From: Lactonifactor sp. BIOML-A5
Lineage (GTDB): Bacteria > Bacillota > Clostridia > Lachnospirales > Lachnospiraceae
Direction: 5' to 3'
NCBI RefSeq assembly: GCF_009677585.1
Contig: NZ_WKYV01000023.1
Location: 1-64,000, forward strand
Length of the DNA: 64,000 nucleotides
Below are positions 8,136 through 16,188 of this stretch, piece after piece. Both the position numbers and the translations under genes were made by a program. The notes under the pieces were generated by a model. The model did no database searches. It worked only from the letters and a program-made list of their open reading frames with translations, and was not told the DNA's origin. Each line of letters opens with the position of its first letter. Position 1 is the first letter of the stretch.

Positions 8136-8205
8136 CTTATAAATCATATAAGATATATTAATTTTACTAATGATATTTCTTATGATAATATAAAAACTAT
8201 AAGAA
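8136..8205. promoter_or_regulatory. Putative LysR operators between lysR and purL
   Basis: CTTATA-N5-TATAAG (8136-8152) and TTCTTAT-N15-ATAAGAA (8177-8205) are perfect dyads sharing the same half-site. Such paired AT-rich dyads in a divergent intergenic region are the usual LysR binding arrangement. Confidence 0.55.
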
Positions 8206-8253
8206 TGCAATCATGGATTTGCCATCCTTAAAAAGGCAGGAAAGGAGTCGTTG

Positions 8254-11200
8254 ATGAGTAACGTAAGACGAGTTTATGTGGAGAAGAAACCAGATTTCGC
8301 CGTGCAGGCAAAGGAACTGAAGCACGAGATCGGCAGCTACCTGGGAATTAAGACTGTTACAGGAGTGAGAGTGCTGATCCGGTATGATGTGGAGAATCTC
8401 TCCGATGAGATTTTTCAGGCAGCCTGCAGGACAGTTTTCTCTGAACCGCCGGTAGACGTGCTGTTTCAGGAAACATTCGGGATGGAGGAAAAGGCCAGGA
8501 TATTCTCCGTAGAATATCTTCCGGGACAGTTTGATCAGAGAGCCGACTCAGCGGTTCAGTGCGTTAAGTTCTTAAAGGAAGATGAAGAACCTATCATTCA
8601 CTCAGCTACCACCTATGTGATAGAGGGAGATATTACAGAGGAAGAATTCCAGGCAATTAAGAATCACTGTATTAACCCGGTAGACTCAAGGGAAACAGAT
8701 CTCACAAAACCCGAGACACTGGTGACAAAGTTTGAAGAACCTTCTGATGTTATTATCTTTGACGGATTTGCGGAGATGGAAGAGGACAATCTGAAAGAGC
8801 TGTATGCCTCCTTGAATCTGGCGATGACTTTCAAAGACTTTCAGCATATCCAGAACTATTTCAGGGAAGTGGAAAAGAGAGACCCTTCCATGACAGAGAT
8901 TCGTGTGCTGGATACTTACTGGTCCGACCACTGCCGCCATACAACGTTTTCCACAGAGCTTAAAAAGGTTACCTTCGGGGAAGGGGAGTATAAAGAGCCT
9001 ATCGTATCCACCTACAAGAAATATCTGGCAGATCGAGAAGAGATTTTTAAGGGCAGAGAGGACAAGTTTGTCTGCCTGATGGATCTGGCCCTGATGGCAA
9101 TGCGCAAATTAAAAGCTGAGGGAAAACTTCAGGATCAGGAGGAATCCGATGAGATTAACGCCTGCAGCATTGTAGTACCTGTGGATGTGGACGGAAAAGA
9201 AGAAGAGTGGCTGATTAACTTTAAAAATGAAACTCACAATCACCCAACAGAGATAGAACCCTTCGGTGGAGCTGCTACCTGTCTGGGCGGCGCTATCCGT
9301 GATCCGCTGTCAGGTCGTACCTATGTGTATCAGGCCATGCGTGTGACGGGAGCGGCGGATCCTACTGTTTCTGTGAAGGATACACTGAAAGGAAAGCTTC
9401 CCCAGAAAAAACTGGTGCGGGGGGCTGCGAAGGGCTACAGCTCCTACGGAAACCAGATCGGTCTGGCTACCGGGTATGTAAAGGAAATTTATCACCCGGA
9501 TTATGTAGCTAAGAGAATGGAGATCGGTGCTGTTTTGGGGGCTGCTCCGAGACGTGCTGTCATTCGTGAGAACTCCGATCCGGGAGATATCATTATACTT
9601 TTAGGCGGAAGAACCGGGCGTGACGGCTGCGGTGGAGCCACAGGATCTTCCAAGGTGCACACCGAGGAGTCTATTGAGACCTGCGGGGCAGAGGTGCAGA
9701 AAGGAAATGCACCTACGGAGCGTAAGATCCAGCGTTTATTCCGCAGAGAGGAAGTCAGCTGTATCATTAAAAAGTGCAATGACTTTGGAGCCGGCGGTGT
9801 CTCAGTTGCTATCGGTGAGCTGGCAGACGGACTTCAGATTTATCTGGACAAAGTACCTAAAAAATATGCCGGACTGGACGGTACAGAGATTTCCATATCT
9901 GAATCCCAGGAGCGGATGGCGGTGGTAGTGGATCCGAAGGATGTGGAGCAGTTCCTGGAATATGCCAGGGAAGAAAACCTGGAGGCTGTTGAAGTTGCAG
10001 TGGTAACGGAATCCCCCAGACTAGTTATGATATGGAGAGACAAAGAGATCGTGAATATCTCCAGAGCTTTCCTGGATACCAATGGAGCCCACCAGGAGAC
10101 AGAGGTTTATGTAGACATTCCCGGTAAAGAGGGAACTATATTCCGCAGGGAGGAAATTGGTGATGTAAAAGAAAAGTGGCTGCATACACTGGCAGATTTA
10201 AATACCTGCTCTCAGAAAGGTCTGGTGGAAATGTTTGACGGTTCCATCGGGGCAGGCTCTGTATTTATGCCTTATGGCGGAAAGTATCAGCTCACAGAGA
10301 CCCAGGCTATGGTGGCTAAGGTTCCGGTACAGAACGGCAAGACGAATACCGTAACAATGATGAGCTACGGTTTTGACCCATATCTGTCCAGCTGGAGTCC
10401 TTATCACGGAGCTGTATATGCAGTGGTAGAGTCCGTTGCCAGGATTGTGGCAGCCGGCGGAGATTACCGAAAGATACGATTCACCTTTCAGGAATACTTC
10501 AGAAGGATGACAGAGGATCCAAGCCGTTGGAGCCAGCCGTTTGCAGCACTTTTGGGGGCGTACGCCGCACAGATGGGCTTTGGCCTTCCCTCTATCGGGG
10601 GAAAGGACAGTATGTCCGGCACTTTTAACGAGATTGATGTTCCTCCTACACTGGTATCCTTTGCCGTGAATGTGGCAAAGCAGCAGGATGTTATCACGCC
10701 GGAACTTAAGACACCGGGAAGCCGTCTGATTTGGGTCCGGATGCCGAAGGGTGAATATGATTTGCCGGATTATACTGGACTGATGGAACAGTATCAGAAG
10801 CTTCATGAGGACATCCAGGCGGGCAGAGTGCTCTCCGCCTACGCACTGGATCGCCAGGGGATTGCCGCGGCGGTCAGCAAGATGGCCTTTGGAAACAAGC
10901 TTGGAGTTAAAATTGAGCACAGTGTAGATCAGAGGGATCTGTTTGCACCGGGATTCGGTGACATTATCTGTGAAGTAAAAGAGGGAAAAGTAGGTGAACT
11001 CGGAGTCACTTATACCCTCATCGGTGAGGTAAAGGATGACGGGGTATTCCGCTATGCCAACGTAGAGATTCCGGTGGAGGAGGCTCTGAGAACATGGACA
11101 GGTACGCTGGAAAAGGTGTTTCCATCCAAAGCAACAGAAGACACTGCAGAGATAGAAAACCGGTTATATGATGCGAAGGAAATCTACGTTTGCAGACATA

Positions 11201-12006
11201 AAACAGCTATGCCTACTGTGTTTATTCCTGTATTCCCGGGTACAAACTGTGAATATGACAGCAAAAAAGCGTTTGAGCGTGCGGGGGCACAGGTTGTAAC
11301 AAAGGTATTCAAAAACCTGAACGCAGAGGACATCCGGGATTCTGTGAGGATCTTTGAGAAAGCCATCAATCAGGCCCAAATCATTATGTTCCCTGGAGGT
11401 TTCTCCGCAGGAGACGAGCCGGACGGTTCCGCCAAATTTTTTGCCACTGCATTTCAGAATGAAAAAATCAGGGAGGCGGTTATGCGCCTTCTGAACGAAA
11501 GAGACGGCCTTGCGCTGGGAATCTGCAATGGATTCCAGGCTCTGATTAAGCTGGGTCTTGTTCCCTACGGAAAGATTACAGGGCAGACAGAGGATTCTCC
11601 TACATTGACGTATAATACTATTGGCCGTCATATTTCAAAGATGGTATATACCAAAGTAGTGACAAACAAATCTCCATGGCTGCAGAAGGCTGAGCTGGGA
11701 AAAGTGTATACCAATCCGGCATCCCATGGAGAGGGCAGATTCGTTGCAGGTCAGGAATGGATAGACAAGCTTTTTGCAAACGGGCAGGTTGCCACCCAGT
11801 ACTGTGATCTGAACGGCAGCATCTCCATGGACGAAGAGTGGAATGTAAACGGCTCTTATGCTGCCATCGAAGGAATTACAAGTCCCGACGGACGGGTTCT
11901 GGGTAAAATGGCCCACTCAGAGCGCAGGGATGACGGTGTAGCGATCAATATTTACGGAGAACAGGATATTCAAATTTTTGAATCCGGCGTCGCTTACTTT
12001 AAATAA
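8254..12006 (+). CDS. purL: Phosphoribosylformylglycinamidine synthase (single chain)
   Basis: A 1250-residue enzyme that converts FGAR, glutamine and ATP to FGAM in purine synthesis. It is the large fused form: an N-terminal PurS-like region, a linker with YWSDHCRHTTF near residue 225, two AIR-synthase-type halves (NHPTEIEPFGGAATCLGG; SIGGKDSMSG), and a C-terminal class I glutaminase with nucleophile Cys in LGICNGFQAL near residue 1088. The ATG at 8254 lies 6 bases after AAAGGAG; a TTG at 8251 is too close to it. It stands alone rather than in a pur operon, and a LysR gene is divergent from it. A terminator follows at 12018-12057. Confidence 0.96.
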   Translation: MSNVRRVYVEKKPDFAVQAKELKHEIGSYLGIKTVTGVRVLIRYDVENLSDEIFQAACRTVFSEPPVDVLFQETFGMEEKARIFSVEYLPGQFDQRADSAVQCVKFLKEDEEPIIHSATTYVIEGDITEEEFQAIKNHCINPVDSRETDLTKPETLVTKFEEPSDVIIFDGFAEMEEDNLKELYASLNLAMTFKDFQHIQNYFREVEKRDPSMTEIRVLDTYWSDHCRHTTFSTELKKVTFGEGEYKEPIVSTYKKYLADREEIFKGREDKFVCLMDLALMAMRKLKAEGKLQDQEESDEINACSIVVPVDVDGKEEEWLINFKNETHNHPTEIEPFGGAATCLGGAIRDPLSGRTYVYQAMRVTGAADPTVSVKDTLKGKLPQKKLVRGAAKGYSSYGNQIGLATGYVKEIYHPDYVAKRMEIGAVLGAAPRRAVIRENSDPGDIIILLGGRTGRDGCGGATGSSKVHTEESIETCGAEVQKGNAPTERKIQRLFRREEVSCIIKKCNDFGAGGVSVAIGELADGLQIYLDKVPKKYAGLDGTEISISESQERMAVVVDPKDVEQFLEYAREENLEAVEVAVVTESPRLVMIWRDKEIVNISRAFLDTNGAHQETEVYVDIPGKEGTIFRREEIGDVKEKWLHTLADLNTCSQKGLVEMFDGSIGAGSVFMPYGGKYQLTETQAMVAKVPVQNGKTNTVTMMSYGFDPYLSSWSPYHGAVYAVVESVARIVAAGGDYRKIRFTFQEYFRRMTEDPSRWSQPFAALLGAYAAQMGFGLPSIGGKDSMSGTFNEIDVPPTLVSFAVNVAKQQDVITPELKTPGSRLIWVRMPKGEYDLPDYTGLMEQYQKLHEDIQAGRVLSAYALDRQGIAAAVSKMAFGNKLGVKIEHSVDQRDLFAPGFGDIICEVKEGKVGELGVTYTLIGEVKDDGVFRYANVEIPVEEALRTWTGTLEKVFPSKATEDTAEIENRLYDAKEIYVCRHKTAMPTVFIPVFPGTNCEYDSKKAFERAGAQVVTKVFKNLNAEDIRDSVRIFEKAINQAQIIMFPGGFSAGDEPDGSAKFFATAFQNEKIREAVMRLLNERDGLALGICNGFQALIKLGLVPYGKITGQTEDSPTLTYNTIGRHISKMVYTKVVTNKSPWLQKAELGKVYTNPASHGEGRFVAGQEWIDKLFANGQVATQYCDLNGSISMDEEWNVNGSYAAIEGITSPDGRVLGKMAHSERRDDGVAINIYGEQDIQIFESGVAYFK

Positions 12007-12017
12007 AGAATAAAAGA

Positions 12018-12057
12018 CAGGTTTTTCTGCCGGATGTCGGTGGAAAAACCTGCTTTT
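12018..12057 (+). terminator. Terminator of purL
   Basis: CAGGTTTTTC (12018-12027) pairs with GAAAAACCTG (12043-12052), followed by CTTTTTG. Confidence 0.8.
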
Positions 12058-12520
12058 TGTCATAAAAAGTATAAAATGTACATAAAAACGGACAAAAAGG
12101 CGGTAAATAGGGGAGACAGTGAATCAATCATAAAAAATGCATTCCTGATTGAAAGCCGGGGGGATAAAAAGTATTAAATTAAGGTTACAAAAACATTAAT
12201 AAAAATTTAAAATTTTAGTTATAGTTCCCAAAATGTAATCTATATTGTACAGTTTCAATTTGTTGCTTTCCAAGGGCTTTCTTTACAGCTATAGTAAATA
12301 TATACAAATTGCAATTCTTGTATGGGTCAACAAGGTCCGTTCAAATCCTGCCGTTCTGGCATCTGTTTTTTCTTCCGGCAGACCTGGATTGTCCAATTAG
12401 TAACATTAGAGATGCATCTCTCACTTGCAATTTCCGCTGAGGTATATTAAAGTGAAATGGAACATAGAAGAATGTCTGTTATATACAAGCGGAGAATCCG
12501 TGTGAAGCAAAGGAGAAATT
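12058..12520. other. 463-base AT-rich intergenic region
   Basis: No convincing gene was found. It contains a perfect 14-base palindrome AGAGATGCATCTCT (12408-12421), a hairpin CTGCCG/CGGCAG around 12347-12380, and a short stretch (about 12328-12357) that resembles the T-loop and 3' end of a tRNA but has no matching arms. It probably includes the promoter of the small gene at 12521, though none was assigned. Confidence 0.4.
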
Positions 12521-12694
12521 ATGTTTGAGAGAATTGATTATCTGGTAGAACGTCTGGACGGTGATTACGCATACCTTAAAAGACTGGACGGACTGGAGGA
12601 AGAGCCAAAGTGTGTGGCCAGAGCCCTGCTCCCTCCAAAGACAGATGAGGGCAGCAGGCTTGCCTATGAGATGCTGGAGTATACCTTATTGTAG
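12521..12694 (+). CDS. Small DUF3006-like protein, possibly frameshifted at its 3' end
   Basis: A 57-residue frame starting MFERIDYLVERLDGDYAYLK, preceded by AAAGGAG 5 bases upstream. The pattern RLDGDYA followed by ALLPPKTDEGSRL resembles the small DUF3006 family (DRFEGDyA ... LP ... EGd), whose function is unknown. After the TAG at 12692 a different frame stays protein-like (LIVGSAVWEPEERHISGEE) to about 12800, so the gene may once have been longer and lost its tail by a one-base shift, or a second unit follows. It lies directly before the tRNA promoter. Confidence 0.55.
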   Translation: MFERIDYLVERLDGDYAYLKRLDGLEEEPKCVARALLPPKTDEGSRLAYEMLEYTLL

Positions 12695-12799
12695 GCAGTG
12701 CGGTATGGGAGCCGGAAGAGAGGCACATATCCGGAGAGGAGGCCCTTCTGCAAGCAGTTGAAAAACATCGAAATTATATAAAAAAAGTAAAAAAACAGG

Positions 12800-12828
12800 T
12801 TGACAAATGTAGTGATAAATTATATAAT
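12800..12828 (+). promoter_or_regulatory. Consensus promoter of the tRNA-Val/tRNA-Met unit
   Basis: TTGACA (12800-12805), 17-base spacer, TATAAT (12823-12828): a perfect match to the sigma-A consensus, 43 bases before tRNA-Val. Confidence 0.85.
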
Positions 12829-12871
12829 AGCAGAGCAGGTTACGCAAAAGACCTGCAAAGCACAAAGATAT

Positions 12872-12944
12872 GGGATCTTAGCTCAGCTGGGAGAGCATCT
12901 GCCTTACAAGCAGAGGGTCATAGGTTCGAGCCCTATAGGTCCCA
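12872..12944 (+). tRNA. tRNA-Val (anticodon TAC)
   Basis: A full cloverleaf: acceptor GGGATCT pairs with AGGTCCC (one G-U), D-arm GCTCAGCTGGGAGAGC, anticodon stem CTGCC/GGCAG-like with loop TTACAAG region giving TAC, and T-loop GGTTCGAGCCC. CCA is not encoded. Confidence 0.95.
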
Positions 12945-12976
12945 TTCATCTGTTTAAATACAGATAACATTTATTT

Positions 12977-13050
12977 GGCGAGATAGCTCAGTTGGCTAGA
13001 GCATGCGGTTCATACCCGCAGTGTCGGGGGTTCAAATCCCTTTCTCGCTA
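12977..13050 (+). tRNA. tRNA-Met (anticodon CAT)
   Basis: Acceptor GGCGAGA pairs with TCTCGCT, D-arm GCTCAGTTGGCTAGAGC, anticodon stem TGCGG/CCGCA with loop TTCATAC giving CAT, T-loop GGTTCAAATCC. CAT could also belong to a lysidine-modified tRNA-Ile, but an elongator Met tRNA is more likely. Co-transcribed with tRNA-Val. Confidence 0.92.
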
Positions 13051-13054
13051 CGGA

Positions 13055-13088
13055 AAGCCTTGTAGACAGATTGTTTACAAGGCCTTTT
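13055..13088 (+). terminator. Terminator of the tRNA unit
   Basis: AGCCTTGT (from 13056) pairs with ACAAGGCC (to about 13084), followed by TTTT, starting only a few bases after tRNA-Met. Confidence 0.75.
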
Positions 13089-13205
13089 ATATTACAAAGG
13101 AAGACGGCCCTAATGGGTAGTGCTCCGGCGGGCGGGTTTGGCTTGCCGGACTCTTTTTAGTCATGTTTGTATGGAAAATTATACGAATGATAAGGAGATC
13201 AAAGA

Positions 13206-13700
13206 ATGGAAAATACAGATAAAATTGCAGTGCGGTTCGCACATGAAGAGGATATCCCCCAGATCCTTGGGTTTATTCAGGCGCTTGCTGTCTACGAAGA
13301 GATGCTGGATCAGGTAGTGGCTACAGAGGAGCTGCTGAGAGAGTGGATTTTCGAGAAGAAAAAAGCAGAAGTGCTGCTGGCCGAGTGTGAGGAAAAGCCG
13401 GTGGGGTTTGCGCTGTTTTTTCACAATTTTTCCACCTTTTTGGGGAGAGCCGGGATTTATCTTGAAGACTTGTTTGTTTTGCCTGAATACCGGGGAAGAA
13501 GGGTAGGAAAGACTCTGCTGCGCTCTTTGGCGCAGATAGCCGTGGAGAGGGGATGCGGAAGACTGGAGTGGTCCTGCCTGGACTGGAATCAGCCAAGTAT
13601 TGATTTTTATGTGTCACTGGGAGCGAGACAGATGAGCGACTGGACAGGGTACCGCCTGGAAGGCAGCACCCTGATATCGCTGGCCGGGTTATCAGAATAA
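13206..13700 (+). CDS. GNAT acetyltransferase, diamine/polyamine N-acetyltransferase-like
   Basis: A 164-residue GNAT protein resembling the spermidine/spermine (diamine) N-acetyltransferase group: the N-terminus VRFAHEEDIPQILGFIQALAVYE, the central YLEDLFVLPEYRGRRVGKTLL acetyl-CoA loop, and the C-terminal DWNQPSIDFYVSLGA block are characteristic. Members acetylate polyamines, thialysine or small amines. AAGGAGATC before the ATG supports the start. The 3' end overlaps the convergent transporter gene by 9 bases. The exact substrate is uncertain. Confidence 0.88.
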   Translation: MENTDKIAVRFAHEEDIPQILGFIQALAVYEEMLDQVVATEELLREWIFEKKKAEVLLAECEEKPVGFALFFHNFSTFLGRAGIYLEDLFVLPEYRGRRVGKTLLRSLAQIAVERGCGRLEWSCLDWNQPSIDFYVSLGARQMSDWTGYRLEGSTLISLAGLSE

Positions 13701-14726
13701 AACGCCGATAAGGGTTACCGCCAGTACTGTCTGCATAAGGCCTACGCAGCCTCCATAAAGCATTGCTTTTGGTCCTTCCCGCAGCAGATCCCGGAATTTG
13801 ACCCGCATGCCGATGGCTGCCAGGGCTATGATCTCAAACTGGCTGCTTATAAATTTAGCGGTATGGGAGATGGGCAGAGGAACCACTCCGGTACTGTTGA
13901 TAATGGTAAATAAAAAGAATCCGATGATAAACCAGGGAACTTTGCAGGATACCCTGGTTTTTTTCCCGGCATTTTCACTGCTGCATGCAGCTTTTGCAAA
14001 CAGGGGATCCTCCTCACTGGTGTTCATCCTGGAAAAAGTAAGGGCTACCAGAACCAGGAAAATAATGCGGATAATCTTAAAAATAGTAGACATCTGTACA
14101 ACATCGTCGTTCACAAACTTGGCTGAGGCAATTACCTGGCCGATAGACTGCAGAACCCCGCCGATGAGCCCGGAGGTATGGATGGTCTCATGGTGGTATA
14201 AGATTCCTGCTATGAGGGGAAGCAATACCATTAAAAAGGTTCCGGTAACATTAACAATAGTGATAGAAATCCCCTTATCCTTGGAATCTGCCTTCAGAAT
14301 CGGAGAGACAGTGCCGATGGCGGATGAACCGCAGACTGCGTTTCCTGCGGACATAAGCAGGCAGAATTTTTTGCCGAAGCCCAGGCGCTTGCCGATGAGG
14401 TAGGTGCCGAATATAGTGACGGAAAGTTGAATGGCAATAAAAAGGATCCCCCGGAGACGGACTCCTGCGATATCCGACAGATGAAGCGTCAGTCCGGTCA
14501 GTATAATAGAATACTCCAGAAGTCTGGATTCCGAGAACTTGGTTCCCTTATTCAGCGTATCTTTGTTCAGAAAGGTATTGCCGCAGATGATTCCTATGGC
14601 TATGGCAATCAGCGCTGCACCCAGTGCGGGGACGAAGGAGCTTAGATACTCTGCTGCCAGGGCGATCAGCAGGCAGGGAATAAAGCCCGGAATGATTTCT
14701 AAAATGCTGCTCATTTTCTTTTTCAA
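13692..14726 (-). CDS. YeiH/UPF0324-family putative exporter
   Basis: A 344-residue polytopic membrane protein with about ten predicted segments, of the YeiH (UPF0324, conserved hypothetical 698) family annotated as a putative sulfate exporter. Typical blocks are YSIILTGLTLHLSD, SAGNAVCGSSAIGTVSPILKAD and FEIIALAAIGMRVKFRDLLREG. A TTG start at 14726 is chosen because AAAGGAG lies 8 bases upstream; the next ATG is too far. It is divergent from a LysR regulator, the same pairing seen for yeiE-yeiH in enterobacteria, suggesting control by that regulator. Confidence 0.9.
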   Translation of the reverse strand: MKKKMSSILEIIPGFIPCLLIALAAEYLSSFVPALGAALIAIAIGIICGNTFLNKDTLNKGTKFSESRLLEYSIILTGLTLHLSDIAGVRLRGILFIAIQLSVTIFGTYLIGKRLGFGKKFCLLMSAGNAVCGSSAIGTVSPILKADSKDKGISITIVNVTGTFLMVLLPLIAGILYHHETIHTSGLIGGVLQSIGQVIASAKFVNDDVVQMSTIFKIIRIIFLVLVALTFSRMNTSEEDPLFAKAACSSENAGKKTRVSCKVPWFIIGFFLFTIINSTGVVPLPISHTAKFISSQFEIIALAAIGMRVKFRDLLREGPKAMLYGGCVGLMQTVLAVTLIGVLF

Positions 14727-14840
14727 TTAAAACACTCCTTTATTATAAATTCTTTAATTAACTTGATTCTACCACTATTTTACTATAAGATAAAATTATA
14801 AATAATTATTGATAGATAAAATATATTTATGGAGAAGGCC
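14727..14840. promoter_or_regulatory. Divergent promoter region with AT-rich dyad
   Basis: A 114-base gap between the exporter and its LysR regulator. It holds the dyad TATAA-N7-TTATA (around 14785-14801), a plausible LysR site. Exact promoters were not assigned. Confidence 0.35.
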
Positions 14841-15734
14841 ATGTTAGATTTTAGAATTCATACATTTCTGGAAGTGTGCAGGCGGAAAAGCTATACGAAG
14901 GCTGCCAGGGCGCTGCATATTACACAGCCGGCAGTCACGCAGCACATCCACTATCTGGAAAATGAATACCAGGCAGAGTTTTTTGACAGGAATGCCCGCA
15001 CCCTTACCCTTACCGGGGAGGGCAGGATTTTTTACTGGTATGCTCTCACCATGGAATCAAACAGCAGGAAGATCTACAAACTTCTGGAGCAGGCTGAGAA
15101 ACCCTGCCGTCAGCTTAAATTTGGGGCAACCTTAAGTATAGGAGAGTATGTGATGCCCAGGATCCTGGGGGATTATCTGGAGGAATTTCCCGGGGACAAG
15201 GTGTCTATGCTGGTGGAAAATACCGAAAGCCTGTTAAAAAAGCTGGACAGAGGAGAAATCGATTTTGCGGTTATTGAGGGAAAATTCAGAAAGGATGCCT
15301 ATGCCTATTCTCTGTTTTCGAATGAAAGGTATATTGCAGTGTGTGCAAAGGAACACCCTCTTTCTGGTGAGAAAGTGTCCATTGACGAACTCCTTGACTA
15401 TCCTTTTATTATCCGGGAGAAGGGGTCTGGAACCAGGGACATTTTTGAAGCAATTTTAAGTGAATACAGCCTGAAATTGGAACAAATCCGGAAGGTCAGT
15501 GAGATTGGGGATTTTCAGGCTATTAAATATCTTGTGGAAAGAGGGTTGGGAATAACCTTTCTCTATGAGATGGTGGTGAGAAATGAGATCCGGGAGGGAA
15601 GGCTGAAAGAGATTGCCATTGAAAATTACGGCGCAACCAGAGAGTTCAATTTTGTATACCTGAAGGGCAGTATCCTGGAAGAAGAGTATATGACCTTTTA
15701 CCATTTCTGCCAGAGCCGGATGACGCCTGCATGA
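14841..15734 (+). CDS. LysR family transcriptional regulator (YeiE/CysL-like)
   Basis: A 297-residue LysR-type regulator: helix-turn-helix at about residues 14-40 (KSYTKAARALHITQPAVTQH), then an effector-binding domain beginning near residue 87 (LKFGATLSIGEYVMP). The ATG at 14841 was chosen because GGAG sits 6 bases upstream; the in-frame ATG at 14829 would contain that ribosome site. Its divergent partner is the YeiH-type exporter, so it probably controls that gene. The effector cannot be read from the sequence; sulfur compounds are a guess from the pairing. Confidence 0.92.
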   Translation: MLDFRIHTFLEVCRRKSYTKAARALHITQPAVTQHIHYLENEYQAEFFDRNARTLTLTGEGRIFYWYALTMESNSRKIYKLLEQAEKPCRQLKFGATLSIGEYVMPRILGDYLEEFPGDKVSMLVENTESLLKKLDRGEIDFAVIEGKFRKDAYAYSLFSNERYIAVCAKEHPLSGEKVSIDELLDYPFIIREKGSGTRDIFEAILSEYSLKLEQIRKVSEIGDFQAIKYLVERGLGITFLYEMVVRNEIREGRLKEIAIENYGATREFNFVYLKGSILEEEYMTFYHFCQSRMTPA

Positions 15735-15785
15735 AGGGCAGGCGCCCCCTTTTGGCCCCGGCGTGTGGATGGGTAGATAGGTAGG

Positions 15786-16016
15786 TTATGCCTGTTCCCG
15801 CCGCTGGATGATGATTTTAATGAGCTTCACCATCAGAGGAATGTAGGTAACCATAAAAACTGCTGCGGCCAGAAGCAGAGGCAATTTCTTGCGCTCTTTT
15901 GGTATGGCCAGGCCAATCATGACACCAAGGGAACAAAGGCAGAACTTAATCAAAGCCAGATCCTTCCAGTCAGATTCCTGTACATACTGATCGGCACATG
16001 CAAAGAGTTCTTTCAC
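15786..16016 (-). CDS. Small membrane protein of unknown function
   Basis: A 76-residue protein with two predicted transmembrane helices (about residues 22-42 and 46-66) and a basic C-terminal end. Start GTG at 16016 has AGGAGG 9 bases upstream on the minus strand, which supports real translation. Similar short two-helix proteins are widespread in Clostridia with uninformative names. It is isolated, divergent from topB. Confidence 0.65.
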   Translation of the reverse strand: MKELFACADQYVQESDWKDLALIKFCLCSLGVMIGLAIPKERKKLPLLLAAAVFMVTYIPLMVKLIKIIIQRREQA

Positions 16017-16106
16017 GGTACACCGCCTCCTGTTCGTATTTGATACTGAAATTATACCATGAAAAGGGACAGGAGGCTATGAGAAACAGGAGAAATGCAA
16101 AAACGG

Positions 16107-16135
16107 TTGGAACAAAAAGAATTTAATGGTATACT
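16107..16135 (+). promoter_or_regulatory. Promoter of topB
   Basis: TTGGAA (16107-16112), 17-base spacer, TATACT (16130-16135), 54 bases before the topB start. Confidence 0.6.
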
Positions 16136-16188
16136 TGGAAAAGATGTATCTTAGATCAACATATACAGAAGTTATTTTGGAGGAATAA

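Noticed and set aside
12328..12380. Possible tRNA, from GTTCAAATCC followed by a T-rich stretch
   Set aside because: Only the T-loop-like part is present; the stem bases do not pair and no acceptor, D or anticodon arms were found.
12408..12421. Palindrome AGAGATGCATCTCT as a regulator site
   Set aside because: It is a single copy with no adjacent promoter or regulator gene, so function cannot be supported.
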